Positions 1 to 12,497 of a DNA stretch of 64,000 nt are shown here, in pieces. The notes beneath the pieces were generated by a model. That model was not told the DNA's origin. It ran no database searches and saw only the letters and a list, made by a program, of their open reading frames with translations. The stretch lies in assembly GCF_036884655.1 (NCBI RefSeq), contig NC_088355.1, positions 21,206,001 through 21,270,000 on the forward strand. Reading direction: 5' to 3'. Position numbers and translations under genes: made by a program. Source of the stretch: Musa acuminata AAA Group (lineage: Eukaryota; Streptophyta; Magnoliopsida; Zingiberales; Musaceae). Position 1 is the stretch's first letter. Every line of letters begins with the position of its first letter.

Positions 1-704
1 TGGATGAGGGACTATAGGTACATGGTAACTGAGGACAGACAGGTCCAATGGATTGGATTCCCCTGTATCGTCTGGGGACTACGGCGTAGTGGCCTAGTAC
101 TTCCGTAGTCGATGAGTCGAGTGAATTATTACAGAGATAATAATTCACTGAGTTAGAAGGAGTTCTGACAGGTATGACTCACGGCCAGCTCGATATTGGG
201 CCTAGAGGGTCACACACATATGGTAGGCATTGCGATGAGTAGAGGTTCGGATATGAGATATCCGACGAACCCCTTGTCTTATTGGATGCAGATCCAATAC
301 CCACTAGGGAAAGGACCCATTAGGGTTTTGACACGGGATCTCTATAAATAGGAGGGATTCACAGCCTCATAGGCTAGAGTCTTTGCTTGCCCTTCCTATT
401 CTCCTCTCCCTCTCCCCCTCAGAGTAGGCCTGGAGTTTTGAGGAGCGTCGTCGCAACCCTGCTGTGTGGATCACCGCTAGAGAGGAGGACGCTTGACCTC
501 CTTCACCCTCTCCTAAGGATCTGCAAGGAAACAGGGATATACGATCTCCCTAGGTAACACAATCTCTATACGCAGTTTTGTGTTTTTTGCGGATTTTGCG
601 CACCAATCTTCGCACGACGATGAACATCTTTTTGGGAATCGGGGATTTTTGTTTTCTTGTTCTTCCGCTGCGCATATGATGTCGCCCCCTATGATTTCCC
701 AACA
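1..704 (+). repeat. 5' LTR (3' part) of the Copia element
   Basis: This aligns base for base with 5376-6077 with scattered substitutions and small gaps. It ends in ...TTCCCAACA. A TATAAATA box lies at 343-350. Confidence 0.88.
343..350 (+). promoter_or_regulatory. TATA box of 5' LTR
   Basis: TATAAATA sits in the same LTR position as the box at 5716-5723. This is the expected RNA polymerase II promoter site that sets the U3/R boundary of the LTR. Confidence 0.6.
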
Positions 705-1755
705 GCAATGGCGCTTGCGACCGCTGCTCCTGCGGGCAAACCCCCCCGCAGGGGTGGCCGCCCGACGGGGCACTGCACTCGCGGGCACTGCACTCGCGGG
801 CATAGCGCTCGCAGGGGCAACGCCAACCCACGGTGGCGCCCACCTACAGGGGCGACGCCCCAGCCCCACTGCATAAGCCGCCGCCATTAGGGTGGCGGCG
901 GCGGCAGCAGCAAAGGGGAGTAGAGCATTAGGGTTTTCTGGACAAAAGACAGTTTTGCCCCTCGAAATTTGAGAAATTCTAGTTTTTGTCTTTTGTCCAA
1001 ATTATAAAAATATCCCTATGAATTTAAAAATTCCCTATATGTCCCTGATTTCATAAAATACTAATTAATTAAAAAGTTTAGTTGATTATTATTTTCTATC
1101 ATTATCTAATAGATCTACATGATGATGATTATTTATACATGTGATGTATGATGTATGGACGGATGATCATGGACCGTGTGATGTGTGTACTTGTAATTAT
1201 TATTATTGAGGTCTGCGAGCCTCCATTATATTTCTCGTTTATTGTCGGGCCTGCGTGCCTATGATTAAGTTGTAATCACATGAGGAGGCGTAGCGGGAGC
1301 GTGGATGCGATAGCGGGACCCACGAGACGGACGATCGCGATGCATAAAGATGCATCCAGATGTCGACAGAACCGATGAGGACGAGATGGACGATCACAGG
1401 GCATGGAGATGTACCGTTGCACACATAGTTCTTGATGTGAGTGATTAGGCCTACTAGCTCGGGCCTAATCACATTAGGTTGTGGTCCATGATCATCTAGT
1501 GTGATTGCTTATACACATACTAGATATGTATATATATTTGCATGCGATATAGATATATATTAAATATGTATATGTGTGACATGTCATATTATGAGACCAA
1601 ATCATAGAAACATCTCTCTCGATAATATTAAGTCGGTAAACGTGAGGCAATTAGATTCCACTGTGATAAATATGGGCACTAGAAGAGGAACTACAAAGAG
1701 TACCTTATAGAGAGAGCGAAATAGAAGCTTGGAGAAGCTTTAGGTACATTCATGA
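705..1755. other. Internal leader region without gag
   Basis: 705-915 is very GC-rich with GGCGGC-type repeats and low-complexity reading frames; none looks like a protein. 916-1755 is AT-rich with no recognisable gag domain. A weak protease remnant begins near 1785, where DTG is replaced by DTS. Confidence 0.6.
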
Positions 1756-1861
1756 TCAATCTCCAATTGTTAGATTTTTGTGATAGTGCATTGGTATTGG
1801 ATACCAGTATTGTTTATCACATCTACAATTTATTGTAAATTCTAGCAAAGCCGACGGGAGA

Positions 1862-3238
1862 TTGGCGAGAGGGATATTGCATAAATGTTTGTTTATGCTA
1901 GATACTACTTCACATATCATGAATGTAAATGTGTCCAAAAGGAAACAAGATGAGATGAACAATGCATACCCGTGGCATTGTAGGCTAGGTCACATCCATG
2001 AAAGAAGGATTCAAAAGTTGCTAAATGATGGATATTTAGATTCATTCGACTATGTGTCATATGTAATTTGTGAGCCTTGCCTTCGTGGAAAACTGACCAA
2101 TTCTCCATTTAGTGGAATTGGAGAGAGAGCCACGGAGCTATTGGAACTCATACATAGTGATGTATGTGGACCCATGTCAACTCATGCCATTGGTGGTTAC
2201 TCCTACTTCATTACCTTTACTGATGATTTCTCAAGGTATGGATATGTGTACTTAATGAAGTACAAGTCCGAGGCCTTTAAGAAATTCAGAGAGTATAAGA
2301 ATGAGGTGGAGAACCAGACTAGAAAGAGTATCAAAACTCTTCGATCAGATCGAGGATGTGAGTACTTAAGTACAGAGTTTACTCAGTTCCTCAAGGATCA
2401 TAGGATATTATCCCAATGGACACCTCCTTATACACCTCAGCTCAATGGTGTCTTTGAAAGGAGAAATCGTACGCTATTAGACATGGTATGATCCATGATG
2501 AGTTTCGCTGACCTACCAATCTTATTATGGGGATATGCCCTAGAAACCGTAGCTTACCTTCTGAACAGAGTTCCAACTAAGTCGGTAGTGTCTACACCAT
2601 ATGAGATATGGAAAGGGAAGAAGCTTGATCTTAAGGTTGTTAAGATTTGGGGCTGCCATGCCCACGTTAAAAGACACAACCCCGATAAGTTAGAATCAAG
2701 AACAGAGCGATGCAAATTTGTGAAATACCCCAAGGAAACTTGTGGGTATTATTTCTATCATCTTGAGGACCAAAAGATCTTTTTAGCTAAGAGAGCAGTG
2801 TTCCTTGAGAAGGAACATATTCTTGGCGGAGATAGTGGGAGAATGATAGAGTTGAGCGAGGTTGGAGAACCAAACTCAAGCACCACTCTACAGCCCGAGT
2901 CTGTTCAGGTACCTAATACTCAAGTTTCAACCTTACGCAGGTCTGATAGAGTATCTCATCCTCCTGAGAGATATGTGGGACATATAAGAGGAGAGGATAT
3001 TGAGGATATTAATCCTCAGACCTACGAGGAGGATATTATGAGTATAGACTCTGGGAAGTGGCAAGAAGCCATGAATTCTGAGGTGGATTCTATGTACTCC
3101 AACAAGATTTGGAACCTAGTTGATACGCCCGAAGGTATTGTACCCATCGGTTGCAAGTGGATCTTTAAGAAAAAGATCGGAGTAGATGGAAAGGTGGAGA
3201 CCTATAAAGCAAGGCTAGTGGCTAAGGGGTATCATTAA
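1862..3238 (+). pseudogene. Copia integrase and start of RT, interrupted
   Basis: The first segment (1862-2491) holds a GAG-pre-integrase-like region (HCRLGH, then CEPCLRGK) followed by the integrase core: HSDVCGP supplies the first catalytic Asp, SDRG the second, and LNGVFERRN the region of the catalytic Glu. A TGA at 2489-2491 stops it. The same frame then resumes at 2495 with the rest of integrase ([19 protein letters not shown]) and the beginning of reverse transcriptase ([17 protein letters not shown]), ending at a TAA at 3236-3238. In a working element all of this is one polyprotein. The stops mark it as a non-functional copy. Confidence 0.88.
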
Positions 3239-3775
3239 AGGCAAAGTATTGACTACGACGAAACCTTCTCACCCGTAGCAATGCTAAATTCCATCAGAAT
3301 TCTATTAGCTATTGCACCACACTATGATTATGAGATCTGGCAGATGGATGTGAAAATCGCATTCCTCAATGGGAACCTCAAGGAGGAGGTGTATATGATA
3401 CAACCTGAGGGATTCGTGTCCAAAAACTACCCAAATAAGGTGTGTAGGTTACTTAGATCCATTTATGGACTAAAGCATGCTTTCCGAAGTTGGAACATAA
3501 GATTTGATGAGGAAATCAGATCTTATGACTTCGTTAAGAACGAAGATGAGCCTTGTGTGTACAAGAAGGTAAGTGGGAGCGCTATCACCTTTTTAGTGTT
3601 ATATATGGATATCCTGATCATTGGGAATGACGTAGGAATGCTATCCACAGTAAAGGCTTGGTTATCTAGACACTTCTCCATGAAGGACTTAGGGGAAGCA
3701 TCCTATACCTTGGGATTAGAATCTATAGAGATAGATCCAAGAGGATGTTTGGCTTGTCCCAGTCCAAGTACATAG
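3239..3775 (+). pseudogene. Copia reverse transcriptase, broken
   Basis: Reading continues past the stop at 3238 with an intact DYDETFSPVA motif, then QMDVKIAFLNG (first catalytic Asp) and CRLLRSIYGLKHA. The catalytic YVDD box is changed to YMDI, so one of the paired aspartates is lost. The frame ends at 3775 after a frameshift. Polymerase activity is therefore not expected, independent of the stops. Confidence 0.88.
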
Positions 3776-3821
3776 AAACCATTGTCAAAAGGTTTGGCAT
3801 GGAAAATTCCAAGATATACCG

Positions 3822-4560
3822 ATGAGACATGGGATATCGCTTTCTACGAGTATGTCCCCAATGACTCCAAAAGAAAGGGCAAACATGGATATGATACCTT
3901 ATGCCTCAGCAATAGGGTCTATCATGTATGTCATGCTATGTACTAGGCCTGATATAGCGCATACTCTGAGTGTCACGAGCAGGTATCAGGCGGATCTAGG
4001 CTTGGAGCACTGGAAAGCAGTAAAGTGTATCCTTAAGTACTTGAGAAGGACTAAGGATCTTTTACTAGTATATGGAGGTAATAGCCTTAAGGTTGAAGGC
4101 TACACAAACTCAAGTTTTTAGTCTGATGTCGATGATAGCAAGTCGAATTCAGGGTATGTTTACACCTTGAATGGAGGAGCAGTGTGCTGGAAGAGTTCCA
4201 AGCAAGATACCACTACTGACTCGACCACAAAGGTGGAGTACATTGCTGCATCAGATGCAGCAAAGGAGGGAGTCTGGGTGAAGAAGTTTATCATAGATTT
4301 GGGAGTCGTGCCGGGTAGCGAGGAGCCGATCTCCTTATATTGCGATAACAACGGGGCGATTACTCAAATAAGGGAATCCGGGTCTCATCAGAAGTGTTAT
4401 GAGGAGGTTCCAACTTATCAGAGAGATCTTAACCCTTGGAGATGTAGCGGTGGAAAGAGTTTCATTCGAAGATAACATTGCAGATCCACTGACAAAGCCA
4501 TTGTCTCAGATTGTCTTTGAGCGTCACAAGGGTCTGATGGGGATCGGACACATAGGTGAT
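3822..4560 (+). pseudogene. Copia RNase H, broken
   Basis: Two fragments carry the usual C-terminal pol order: PYASAIGSIMYVMLCTRPDI and WKAVKCILKYL, then after a stop at 4119-4121 the RNase H signature (SGYVYTLNGGAVCWKSSKQ, TTKVEYIAASDAAKE, LYCDNNGAI). A further frameshift follows near 4380. The last recognisable pol residues lie shortly before the purine tract at 4571-4583. Confidence 0.85.
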
Positions 4561-4583
4561 TGACTTTAGGTCAAGTGGGAGAT

Positions 4584-6077
4584 TGCTAGTCATAGGTGCC
4601 TAGCTAGCCAATCACGTGAGTGATGACACGTGTGACTTGATACAAAATCTTTTTGCTTATTATATTTTGGCATATATCACTTTATAACTATTGCATATAT
4701 GCATATATATATTGTGATGTCCTTGGATTTATGTAATGAGAATCGAATCGTGATAAGATCACGATAATGAGATCGATTCACCTTTAAACATAGATCCTAA
4801 ATAATCCCGGTCATAGGTTACTCGAGAGGGACATCGTAATAATAGGACAGACTGGTGTGCTGTATACCCATCCATATGATGGATGCAGCTGGTCTCATAG
4901 CTGCTCATGTAGGGACACTAGGGATACAGTACAGGTGCTCATTGGAGAATGAGTTCATTGATTGATCCGCTTACGGAATGCTGTATGGTTGATGATGCCT
5001 TATTGTTAGACAGCGATTCCATAGTCCTAGTGGTGTATCTGGTCCTTAAACTTGAGACACCAAGGATGTTCTGTATGAGTGCTCCACTCTTTGATACCAG
5101 ACTTATAGGTTTGGTTGTCCCAAATCTAGTACAGCTAGTCATTGGGAGTGGTAGTCGATCTTACGAGAGCTATTGAGTGTTGATAGAGGATCATCCACTC
5201 TCGGCGTCATGAGAGGAATATCCCATGTGTTCTTGCTCAGACAAATCCTTGGCCAGGGTCATTCGGGTTGAGAGAGAAAGCTTTCTCCGGGAGAATCCGA
5301 TTAGAGCGAGACTCGAGTAGAAATCGTATGGGTCTGCCAACACCATGCTCGATATACGATCTCTGGGATATTAGATGGATGAGGGACTATAGGTACACGA
5401 TAACTGAGGAAAGACAAGTCCAATGTATTGGATTCCCCTGTATCGTCTGGGGACTACGACGTAGTGGCCTAGTACGTCCGTAGTCGATGAGTCAAGTGAA
5501 TTATTACAGAGATAATAATTCACTGAGTTAGAAGGAGTTTTGAAAGGTATGACTCACGGCCATCTCGATATTGGGCCTAGAGGGTCACACACATATGATA
5601 GGCATTGCGATGAGTAGAGGTTCGGATATGAGATATCCGACGGAGCCCTTGTCTTATTGGATGTAGATCCAATACCCACTAGGGGAGGACCTATTAGGGT
5701 TTGATATGGGACCTCTATAAATAGGAGGGATTTAGAGCCTCATATGCTAGAGCCTTTGCTTGCCTCTCATATTCTCTTCTCCCTCTCCACCTCAGAGCAG
5801 GCCTAGAGTTTTGAGGAGCGTCGTCGCAGCCCTGCTGTGTGGATCACCGCTAGAGAGGAGGATGCTTGACCTCCTTCACCCTCTCCTAAAGATCTACAAG
5901 GAAACAGGGATATACGATCTCCCTAGGTAATACAATCTACTCTATACATAGTTTTAAGTTTCACGGATTTTGCGTACCAATCTTCACACGACGACGAACA
6001 TCTCTTTGGGAATAAGGGATTTTGTTTTCTTGTTCTTCCGCTGCGCATCTGATGTCGCCCCCCAAGATTTCCCATCA
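4584..6077 (+). repeat. 3' LTR of the Copia element
   Basis: About 1.49 kb, TG...CA bounded (TGCTAGTCAT to TTCCCATCA), preceded by a purine tract. The TATAAATA box is at 5716-5723. A truncated relative of this LTR occurs at 39511-40200, and part of it again in the second segmental copy. Confidence 0.87.
5716..5723 (+). promoter_or_regulatory. TATA box of 3' LTR
   Basis: TATAAATA, homologous to 343-350 in the left LTR. Confidence 0.6.
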
Positions 6078-7138
6078 CTAACCGCCAAAACAAGGAGTCA
6101 AATCATTGAGAGGATCCCACAGATCGCCGTGCTCCTTTTGCCTCTAGGGGGTTTGGAGGGGTAGGGGTGGATGTTTCTACCTAGTGTAAGGATCGGAGGA
6201 CCCCCTCCCCTTGCTAGCTGGTCAACAATGTTCCTTATCGACCTCTTCTTCATGTTGAGCCTTTGACGCCTCGCCTCGAGAAATTACCTGCTTCATGCAC
6301 CCTCCCTAATGACAAGGCGATGACTAAAATGTCTCCCTGAAGGTCTATGTCTACTGTAAAAATCAAAAGTTAGACAACTCAAATAACATGCAGTAAGCAA
6401 AACTCTAATAACTTTGCCCGAGGAACCGAGCTCAATCCTGTAACAAAGAGCCACTGCTCGCTCATCTGAAGAATAGTTGGTGGACTCAAGCAAGGCTAGA
6501 GATAGTTGGTAAAACTATCCTTTTTTTGACTTATGCAACCTCAGGGTAGCATTGAAAAATTTATGAATGAACCAATCGCTCTTTAAAGAAACAAAATAAT
6601 ACCTCTTCTTCCAACCCTTGCAAGAGGTTGGAGCACCGACAACCAGGTGGAGAGGAAATAGGTTGACTCCTTGAAACATAAACTATTGCAGGCAAACAAG
6701 AGGGTTGGGATGTGTGTCCTTATGCATTCCCCGAAAAAGATCATAAGAAAGCACCAGGAATTCGATGTTATTTGTGCAGGTGAGAACTTCCAAAAATTGA
6801 AAGCCTCCACGAAAAAAGGATTGAGGGGAAAGCAAAGTCTCGCCTCTAGTGTGTCTGTGCTTTTGCAAAATATGTGACATGACACGTAAGGTCAATCACT
6901 TGGTTGAGCAGGCACCAGCTTGAACTAGACCAAAATGTGATAGACCTCCCAAAGAATCTTCAAGTTGGAGGCTAACACCACTAAGTTTGAACTGAAGGAC
7001 CACCATTGGACATAGAACCACATCGCACGTTGGGTTCGCCTCCGAGGGGGCAACTTCCATCAGCGTGACTGACTCGACTCTATCCGAGGTTAGATTTTTC
7101 ATTGCCGACACTGAGGGTGGTGACAAAATCATGACGAT
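6078..7138 (-). pseudogene. Gypsy-type transposon ORF (PF04195-like), decayed
   Basis: Minus-strand frames between 7132 and about 6290 contain, in order, MEVAPSEANPTCDV, then LEARLCFPLNPFFVEAFNFW with FSPAQITSNSW, then a W-rich stretch near 6480. I recognise this as the pattern of the plant 'putative gypsy-type transposon' N-terminal domain (leucine/proline-rich LxFPLxPFxxE followed by SPxQxxPNSWR). The frame is broken by several stops and shifts. The Copia 3' LTR abuts its downstream end, which suggests Copia inserted into it. A related N-terminal copy with its promoter lies at 60953-61385. Confidence 0.6.
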
Positions 7139-7783
7139 GGTTTTTAATCAAAAAATATTGTAAGATTAGTTTAAAAACACTATATAGTGTTATAACATGG
7201 TATTTTATTTTAAACACTATATAGTGTTTTTAAAACACTATATAATGTTTTTGAACCAAATATTGATGTCATACTGTTTTAAAATAAAACACTATACAGT
7301 ATTTTTAAAACACTATAAAATAAATAATAATTGATGAGATGCGTCTAATATTAGGATATAACAAAAATTAGGAAGTAAATAATAATTATGAGATGTATAT
7401 AGGGCGATTGCTAGGAAAAATATACTATTTTAAGATATTTTTCGAATGATATCTTTTTTATATAATTCCTAAACAGTCACCTCTTATTTCAAAATTTTCA
7501 AAAACATCTCCCCAAAGCTGTCATGTATTTTTTCAGCCCAATCCAAAACATGTTTCCTGTAAACTATTTACAGTATTTTATGTATTAATTTTTATCCAAA
7601 AAATATGTTTTATGTATTAATTTACAGTATTTTATGTATTAATTTCAAAAAATTCCAATTGAAAAATATTAAAACTTTCTGACTTTATCAAATCATATTC
7701 TTGTCAAACACTCAAACGATAAGTTTAAATTTGATTTATTTTATTATTATTATTTTTTTTGTGAAGATTACATGCAAATCAAA
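7139..7783 (+). repeat. 645-bp direct repeat, copy 1 (palindrome-rich)
   Basis: Nearly identical to 9499-10143 at a constant offset of 2,360 bp. It contains several copies of an AACACTATATAGTGTT palindrome between 7170 and 7320 and is otherwise AT-rich with no gene. Confidence 0.9.
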
Positions 7784-7805
7784 ATACTGGTGATTACGGG
7801 CTTTC

Positions 7806-8003
7806 TTTTAAGACAATGATTACGAGCTTTCTTTCTATACTTCATCTTTTAACTTTTTATTTATTTTATTATTTTTTATTTTTTTAATCAAAAATCTAAA
7901 TACCTCATGTTTTACCTGAAAATTCTCCTCATTCTTATGATTATCTATCATACTACATGTCTAGACTCACTTTAGCTTCAATGTGAAATCAAATCATCCA
8001 AAT
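7806..8003 (+). repeat. 198-bp direct repeat, copy 1
   Basis: Matches 12302-12497 with few differences. In this copy it follows the 645-bp repeat almost directly; in the other copy about 2.1 kb of unrelated sequence separates the two. Confidence 0.85.
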
Positions 8004-9396
8004 GTAAGATCAACTATAAGACCTTGAGTTATCCGAAGCATGATTTTTTTATAAACCCTTTCATATAAATTCTGAAGAATTAACACCCTTTTCTCACATT
8101 CTCTAGAAACCTTAGAGAGTACTCACTCTAGACACCTCAAAGAGAAACCAAGGAGTACCAAATGTATTTCTTATATCTTGTTCTCCTTCACCAAAACCCA
8201 AAGATGCATGAGATATTTATAGATGAACCAAACCCTAATTCGATTTCGTCGACAGCAGGGGCTTTGGCCAGTGGTTGGGGGTATGTCGAGTGGACCCTGG
8301 GCATCGGGTGCATATGACGTTGGCTCCTCGGGATCTAGCAATCCCTCCTCTGCAAGCACCCCTCCTGCGACCTTGTTGTCGATCTCAGCAATGTCTCCCT
8401 CCACATAGATGGTTGTCTCACTTCAGTCGACGATGTCACTTGAGCTGATCATGACCTCGTCGTTGGTGGGGCGCTTGTCAATCGGATTCTCAGGGAGCTT
8501 ATTGTCAGGGTGATCGTACTTGGCCCGAGACATGGCAAGGTCATAGCCAAAGGCTAAGGAGTTATGCCTCAGCCTTGCTAGACCCTTCTTGAAGTCTCTC
8601 AAGGCTTTGTACTTCTTCACCCCTTGGGCTTCCACCTTGGCCTCCCAATTGCTAACTTCCTTAGCTACCAAATCATTGCTCGTTCATGCACCAGACGTTG
8701 CTGATTTCTATTTTAAGGATTGAGTTCTCCCGCTTAAGTTGCTCCACCCCCACCTCAGCATCCAAGGCTCGATGGTACTCTCGAGTCGCCTCTGCCTTCA
8801 TCACCCTTTTAGCTTCTGCCTCCGGCTCTCGTGAGGCTGAAGACTTGACCTCGAACTCACGATCGACTTTGCTGAGCCAAGTCCAAAACTAGGTCGACTC
8901 TTCCTCAGCTTGGGACTTCACAACAACTATGTCATCCCACTCCCTTTTGAGGGACGTTGCCCTTTAAGGAGGCTCCCTATCACCACTGTCGAGTCTCGAG
9001 CTTGGTTGAGGATAAAGGTCATGAGTTGCTAATGCTGCAACTGTCAACCTTGAGTTTGCGCAAACTTTGAAGGGGAGTTAAACAGGAAGAATATGACTAC
9101 TCACCATGGCCAAATCCTTATGGCCATCAGACAAGAGGTCCTCAATATGCCTCAGATACATACCCTTAGCCAGGCTAAGTGCAAGAGGCATTAGTTCCAA
9201 GAGGTGGTTTGTCTTGGAACCTCCCATGGTCGATTAGTGTGGGTCATGCACTAGTTAAGAGCACAAACTCTCCCATTATCATCTAGAGACCAACCCATCA
9301 CCGATACACAGTGATAGAAATTCTACCGAATTGACAAGTACTCTAGTATCATAGAGGTCGACCGGCCATCATGGGTGGTCGTTCACTCCTCTACCG
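8002..9396 (+). repeat. 1.4-kb dispersed repeat unit, copy 1
   Basis: Aligned to 28802-30196 at a constant offset of 20,800 bp with only scattered substitutions. It contains the C-terminal part of a minus-strand transposon-type ORF (8171-8880). Confidence 0.9.
8171..8880 (-). pseudogene. C-terminal coiled-coil part of gypsy-type transposon protein
   Basis: Reading the minus strand from about 8880, one frame gives a charged helix with coiled-coil character (REPEAEAKRV, EVGVEQLKREN) up to a TGA. A one-base shift continues it as LVAKEVSNWEAKVEAQG, FKKGLARLRHNSLAFGYD and an acidic tail. This layout, a long coiled coil then a GYxxA-type segment and acidic end, resembles the C-terminus of plant gypsy-type transposon proteins of the kind whose N-terminus is seen at 6078-7138. 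The same frameshift is present in the second copy at 29224, so it decayed before the unit was duplicated. Confidence 0.45.
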
Positions 9397-9498
9397 AATT
9401 ATCTTTTTTTTTTTTTTTGCATATTTCACGGATGGTACCTCTTTTTTCAAAATTTTCAAACAGTCACCAATAATTTTCATGTTCCAAAAATATTGGTT

Positions 9499-10143
9499 GG
9501 TTTTTAATCAAAAAATATTTTAAGGTTAGTTTAAAAACACTATATAGTGTTATAACATGGTATTTTATTTTAAACACTATATAGTGTTTTTAAAACACTA
9601 TATAATGTTTTTGAACCAAATATTGATGTCACACTGTTTTAAAATAAAACACTATACAGTATTTTTAAAACACTATAAAATAAATAATAATTGACGAGAT
9701 GCGTCTAATATTAGGATATAACAAAAATTAGGAAGTAAATAATAATTATGAGATGTATATAGGGCGATTGCTAGGAAAAATATACTATTTTAAGATATTT
9801 TTCGAATGATATCTTTTTTATATAATTCCTAAACAGTCACCTCTTATTTCAAAATTTTCAAAAACATCTCCCCAAAGCTGTCATGTATTTTTTCAGCCCA
9901 ATCCAAAACATGTTTCCTGTAAACTATTTACAGTATTTTATGTATTAATTTTTATCCAAAAAATATGTTTTATGTATTAATTTACAGTATTTTATGTATT
10001 AATTTCAAAAAATTCCAATTGAAAAATATTAAAACTTTCTGACTTTATCAAATCATATTCTTGTCAAACACTCAAACGATAAGTTTAAATTTGATTTATT
10101 TTATTATTATTATTTTTTTTGTGAAGATTACATGCAAATCAAA
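9499..10143 (+). repeat. 645-bp direct repeat, copy 2 (palindrome-rich)
   Basis: Second copy of 7139-7783, including the AACACTATATAGTGTT palindromes at about 9530-9680. Confidence 0.9.
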
Positions 10144-12301
10144 TTTATCATGACACCATAACAATTGAGTTTTATAAAGCATATGCCTACTGTTGGGTCA
10201 GATGATTATAAGAATTATTAATTTTGAATTTAACTCAAGTATAATTTTAATTATGGAGCTTAATTTCTAATCGATATGAATGAAGATAATTATTAAATAT
10301 TAAGAAAAATATCATTGATGCTCGTGTGGAGAGTTGACACCTAGCCGCCCATTATGGCATATCAACGATGCATTGTTTGACATTTTGGCATTGCATTAAG
10401 TGAGGATATTTAAATCGATAGAGGAATTCCACATTAATGACTCGACACTAGACATACAATTTAAAGCACAGTCACGATGGTATGACTTGGGTTGTCGCTT
10501 CAAATCTATTTTTGTGATTCTTATGGGAGCTTCCTATTAGATTTAATTCTTATAATTTAATTTTTAAAATTATTATTATTTTGATGATTACATATGAAAG
10601 GACATGTCTCTTAGGACAATTTTGCCTTTCCAGTATGACTTGTGAGGTATTTCTAAGCTCTAATACATATATGTCTCCTGGACAATTGCCTTTCCAGTAT
10701 CACTTTTCAGTATGACTGACTTTTGAGGTATTTCTAAGCTTATCCATATACATCATATTCACTTTTACTCATCATAAATAACTATTGTTTTGTATGGACC
10801 TAAATCCAAAAGCTTGGCATATGCTTTTCTTGAAATGTGGGAGATTTTATGATATACTGTGTGATATATTCTATTTATGTAAATGTAAAAGAATGGAAAT
10901 ATTATTCACATATGAAAAGAAAAATTATACACGCAAAATGTTAGATGCTAAATGTTCTTGAAATAATATGGGGCTACGAAACATGAAGATTAAGATGTTA
11001 ATTTTTCAAAATTTTAGGATTTCAATTCTTGTTAATGATAATATATAACTTATTTAATATTTTTTTATAATATTTATAAAAATACAAATGATTAAGTTAT
11101 ATATTCAATATTATGAGTAAATTATTAATTCTTTCATGTTAAATTTTATTAAAAATATAGGGGCCTTAATTATCTTATTTGTATATATATGAATTTGTTT
11201 ACATGTATCTTGGCATACTTATTATTTACATTTTGGACACATTTGTCAATTAATTAAATATATGATTTATGATTATAAGTTTATTCTTGCTATGGACGCC
11301 AAACATTAAAAAAAAAAAGACTACATAATTCATCATGATAGCATTAATAAAGATATAAATATAAAAGGTCTGTTATCCTATATCATCGAGGGCGGATACA
11401 TTAGCGGATCATCGAACGATAAGAACTCAACCTCTATAAAAGTAATTGTTTAAAAAAGATTTAATATGTTAATAGTAAGTTGATTGATTAATCAAAAGAG
11501 CATATTAAAAAATAAAGAATAAACAATACATTAGTGCATGAGTGGAGTTTAACCCCAACCTCTATCCCTATAGTGAATGCTTATCGCTAAGATGTGTCGG
11601 TAAAAAAAGAGTTTTAACCCTTAAATAGACTTGAAATTGTATATTATGCAAGATGTGACTCTATACATATCCGAGGGGCACACTTTTGTAAAGGATATCT
11701 ATATACAATCATAAGGAATTGAGCAATTCCTAAAAGCTCACATGAAAAAATAAGATTCATGCACATTTATTAACATGCAACCTTGTGGTAAATTATATGT
11801 ATTGTGTGTGTAATAGTAAAAATTTGGATAAAAAAATATATAGTTCAAGACCTAGTCCACATCCTTTCGTTTATATGAAAGCTATTTACTTAAGTGAAGT
11901 TCAAACTTTATATATGAAAGTTAAGCGTTGAGCAACCACTTTGTTATTTTTGTTTATTAATTATTTTAATTTTAATCTTAAAAGTTTTAAGTTTTGTGGA
12001 TGATTGTTAGATTAAATTTATTAAAATTTAAAATATTTTAAAATTATTTTTTGATGATTATATATGAAAGGACATGTCCTTTAAATAAATGCATTTATAT
12101 GATAATTTTTGAGGCATTTGTAGGCTCTATAAATAGAGTCTAAACCCCTTAATAAATCTAATTTAGAAAACAGTATTGCTATTTGTTTTGATATAAAAAG
12201 CTAGCCAAATCACTTCACAATTATGCTCTAGGGGATAATACAAGTTAAATCTTGGGATAGAACACAATCTTGATCCGTCCTACATGTAGGGATATGATTT
12301 T
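10144..12301. other. AT-rich non-coding stretch
   Basis: No ORF of note. It lies between sequences that are adjacent in the parallel copy (7783 to 7806), so it was either inserted here or lost there. Two short related segments, around 10580-10610 and 12050-12080, share a motif reading TGAAAGGACATGTC and may be ends of a decayed element. Confidence 0.5.
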
Positions 12302-12497
12302 TTTTAAGACAATGATTACGGGCTTTCTTTCTATACTTCATATTTTAACTTTTTATTTATTTTATTATTTTTTATTTTTTTAATCAAAATCTAAATACCT
12401 CATGTTTTACGTGAAAATTCTCCTCATTCTTATGATTATCTATCATACTACATGTCTAGACTCACTTTAGCTTCAATGTGAAATCAAATCATCCAAA
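12302..12497 (+). repeat. 198-bp direct repeat, copy 2
   Basis: Second copy of 7806-8003. Confidence 0.85.

Larger units (their letters stand above)
1..6077 (+). mobile_element. Ty1/Copia LTR retrotransposon (Tork-like), 5' LTR truncated by window edge
   Basis: The first 704 bases match 5376-6077, so they are the two LTRs of one element. Between them lie remnants of protease, integrase, reverse transcriptase and RNase H in Copia order. The 3' LTR begins TGCTAGTCAT just after a purine tract (TCAAGTGGGAGAT). No gag ORF and no TGGTATCAGAGC primer-binding site are visible after the left LTR; a GC-rich block (705-915) sits there instead. Pol is interrupted by stops and frameshifts, so the element is dead. 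The Tork-like assignment rests on the RT and RNase H wording and is less certain than Copia. The left target duplication lies outside the window; the right flank begins CTAAC. Confidence 0.9.

Noticed and set aside
513..890. Overlapping ORFs rich in Ala, Arg and Pro in the GC-rich block
   Set aside because: Low-complexity translation of GGCGGC-type repeats in several frames on both strands; no domain and no start context.
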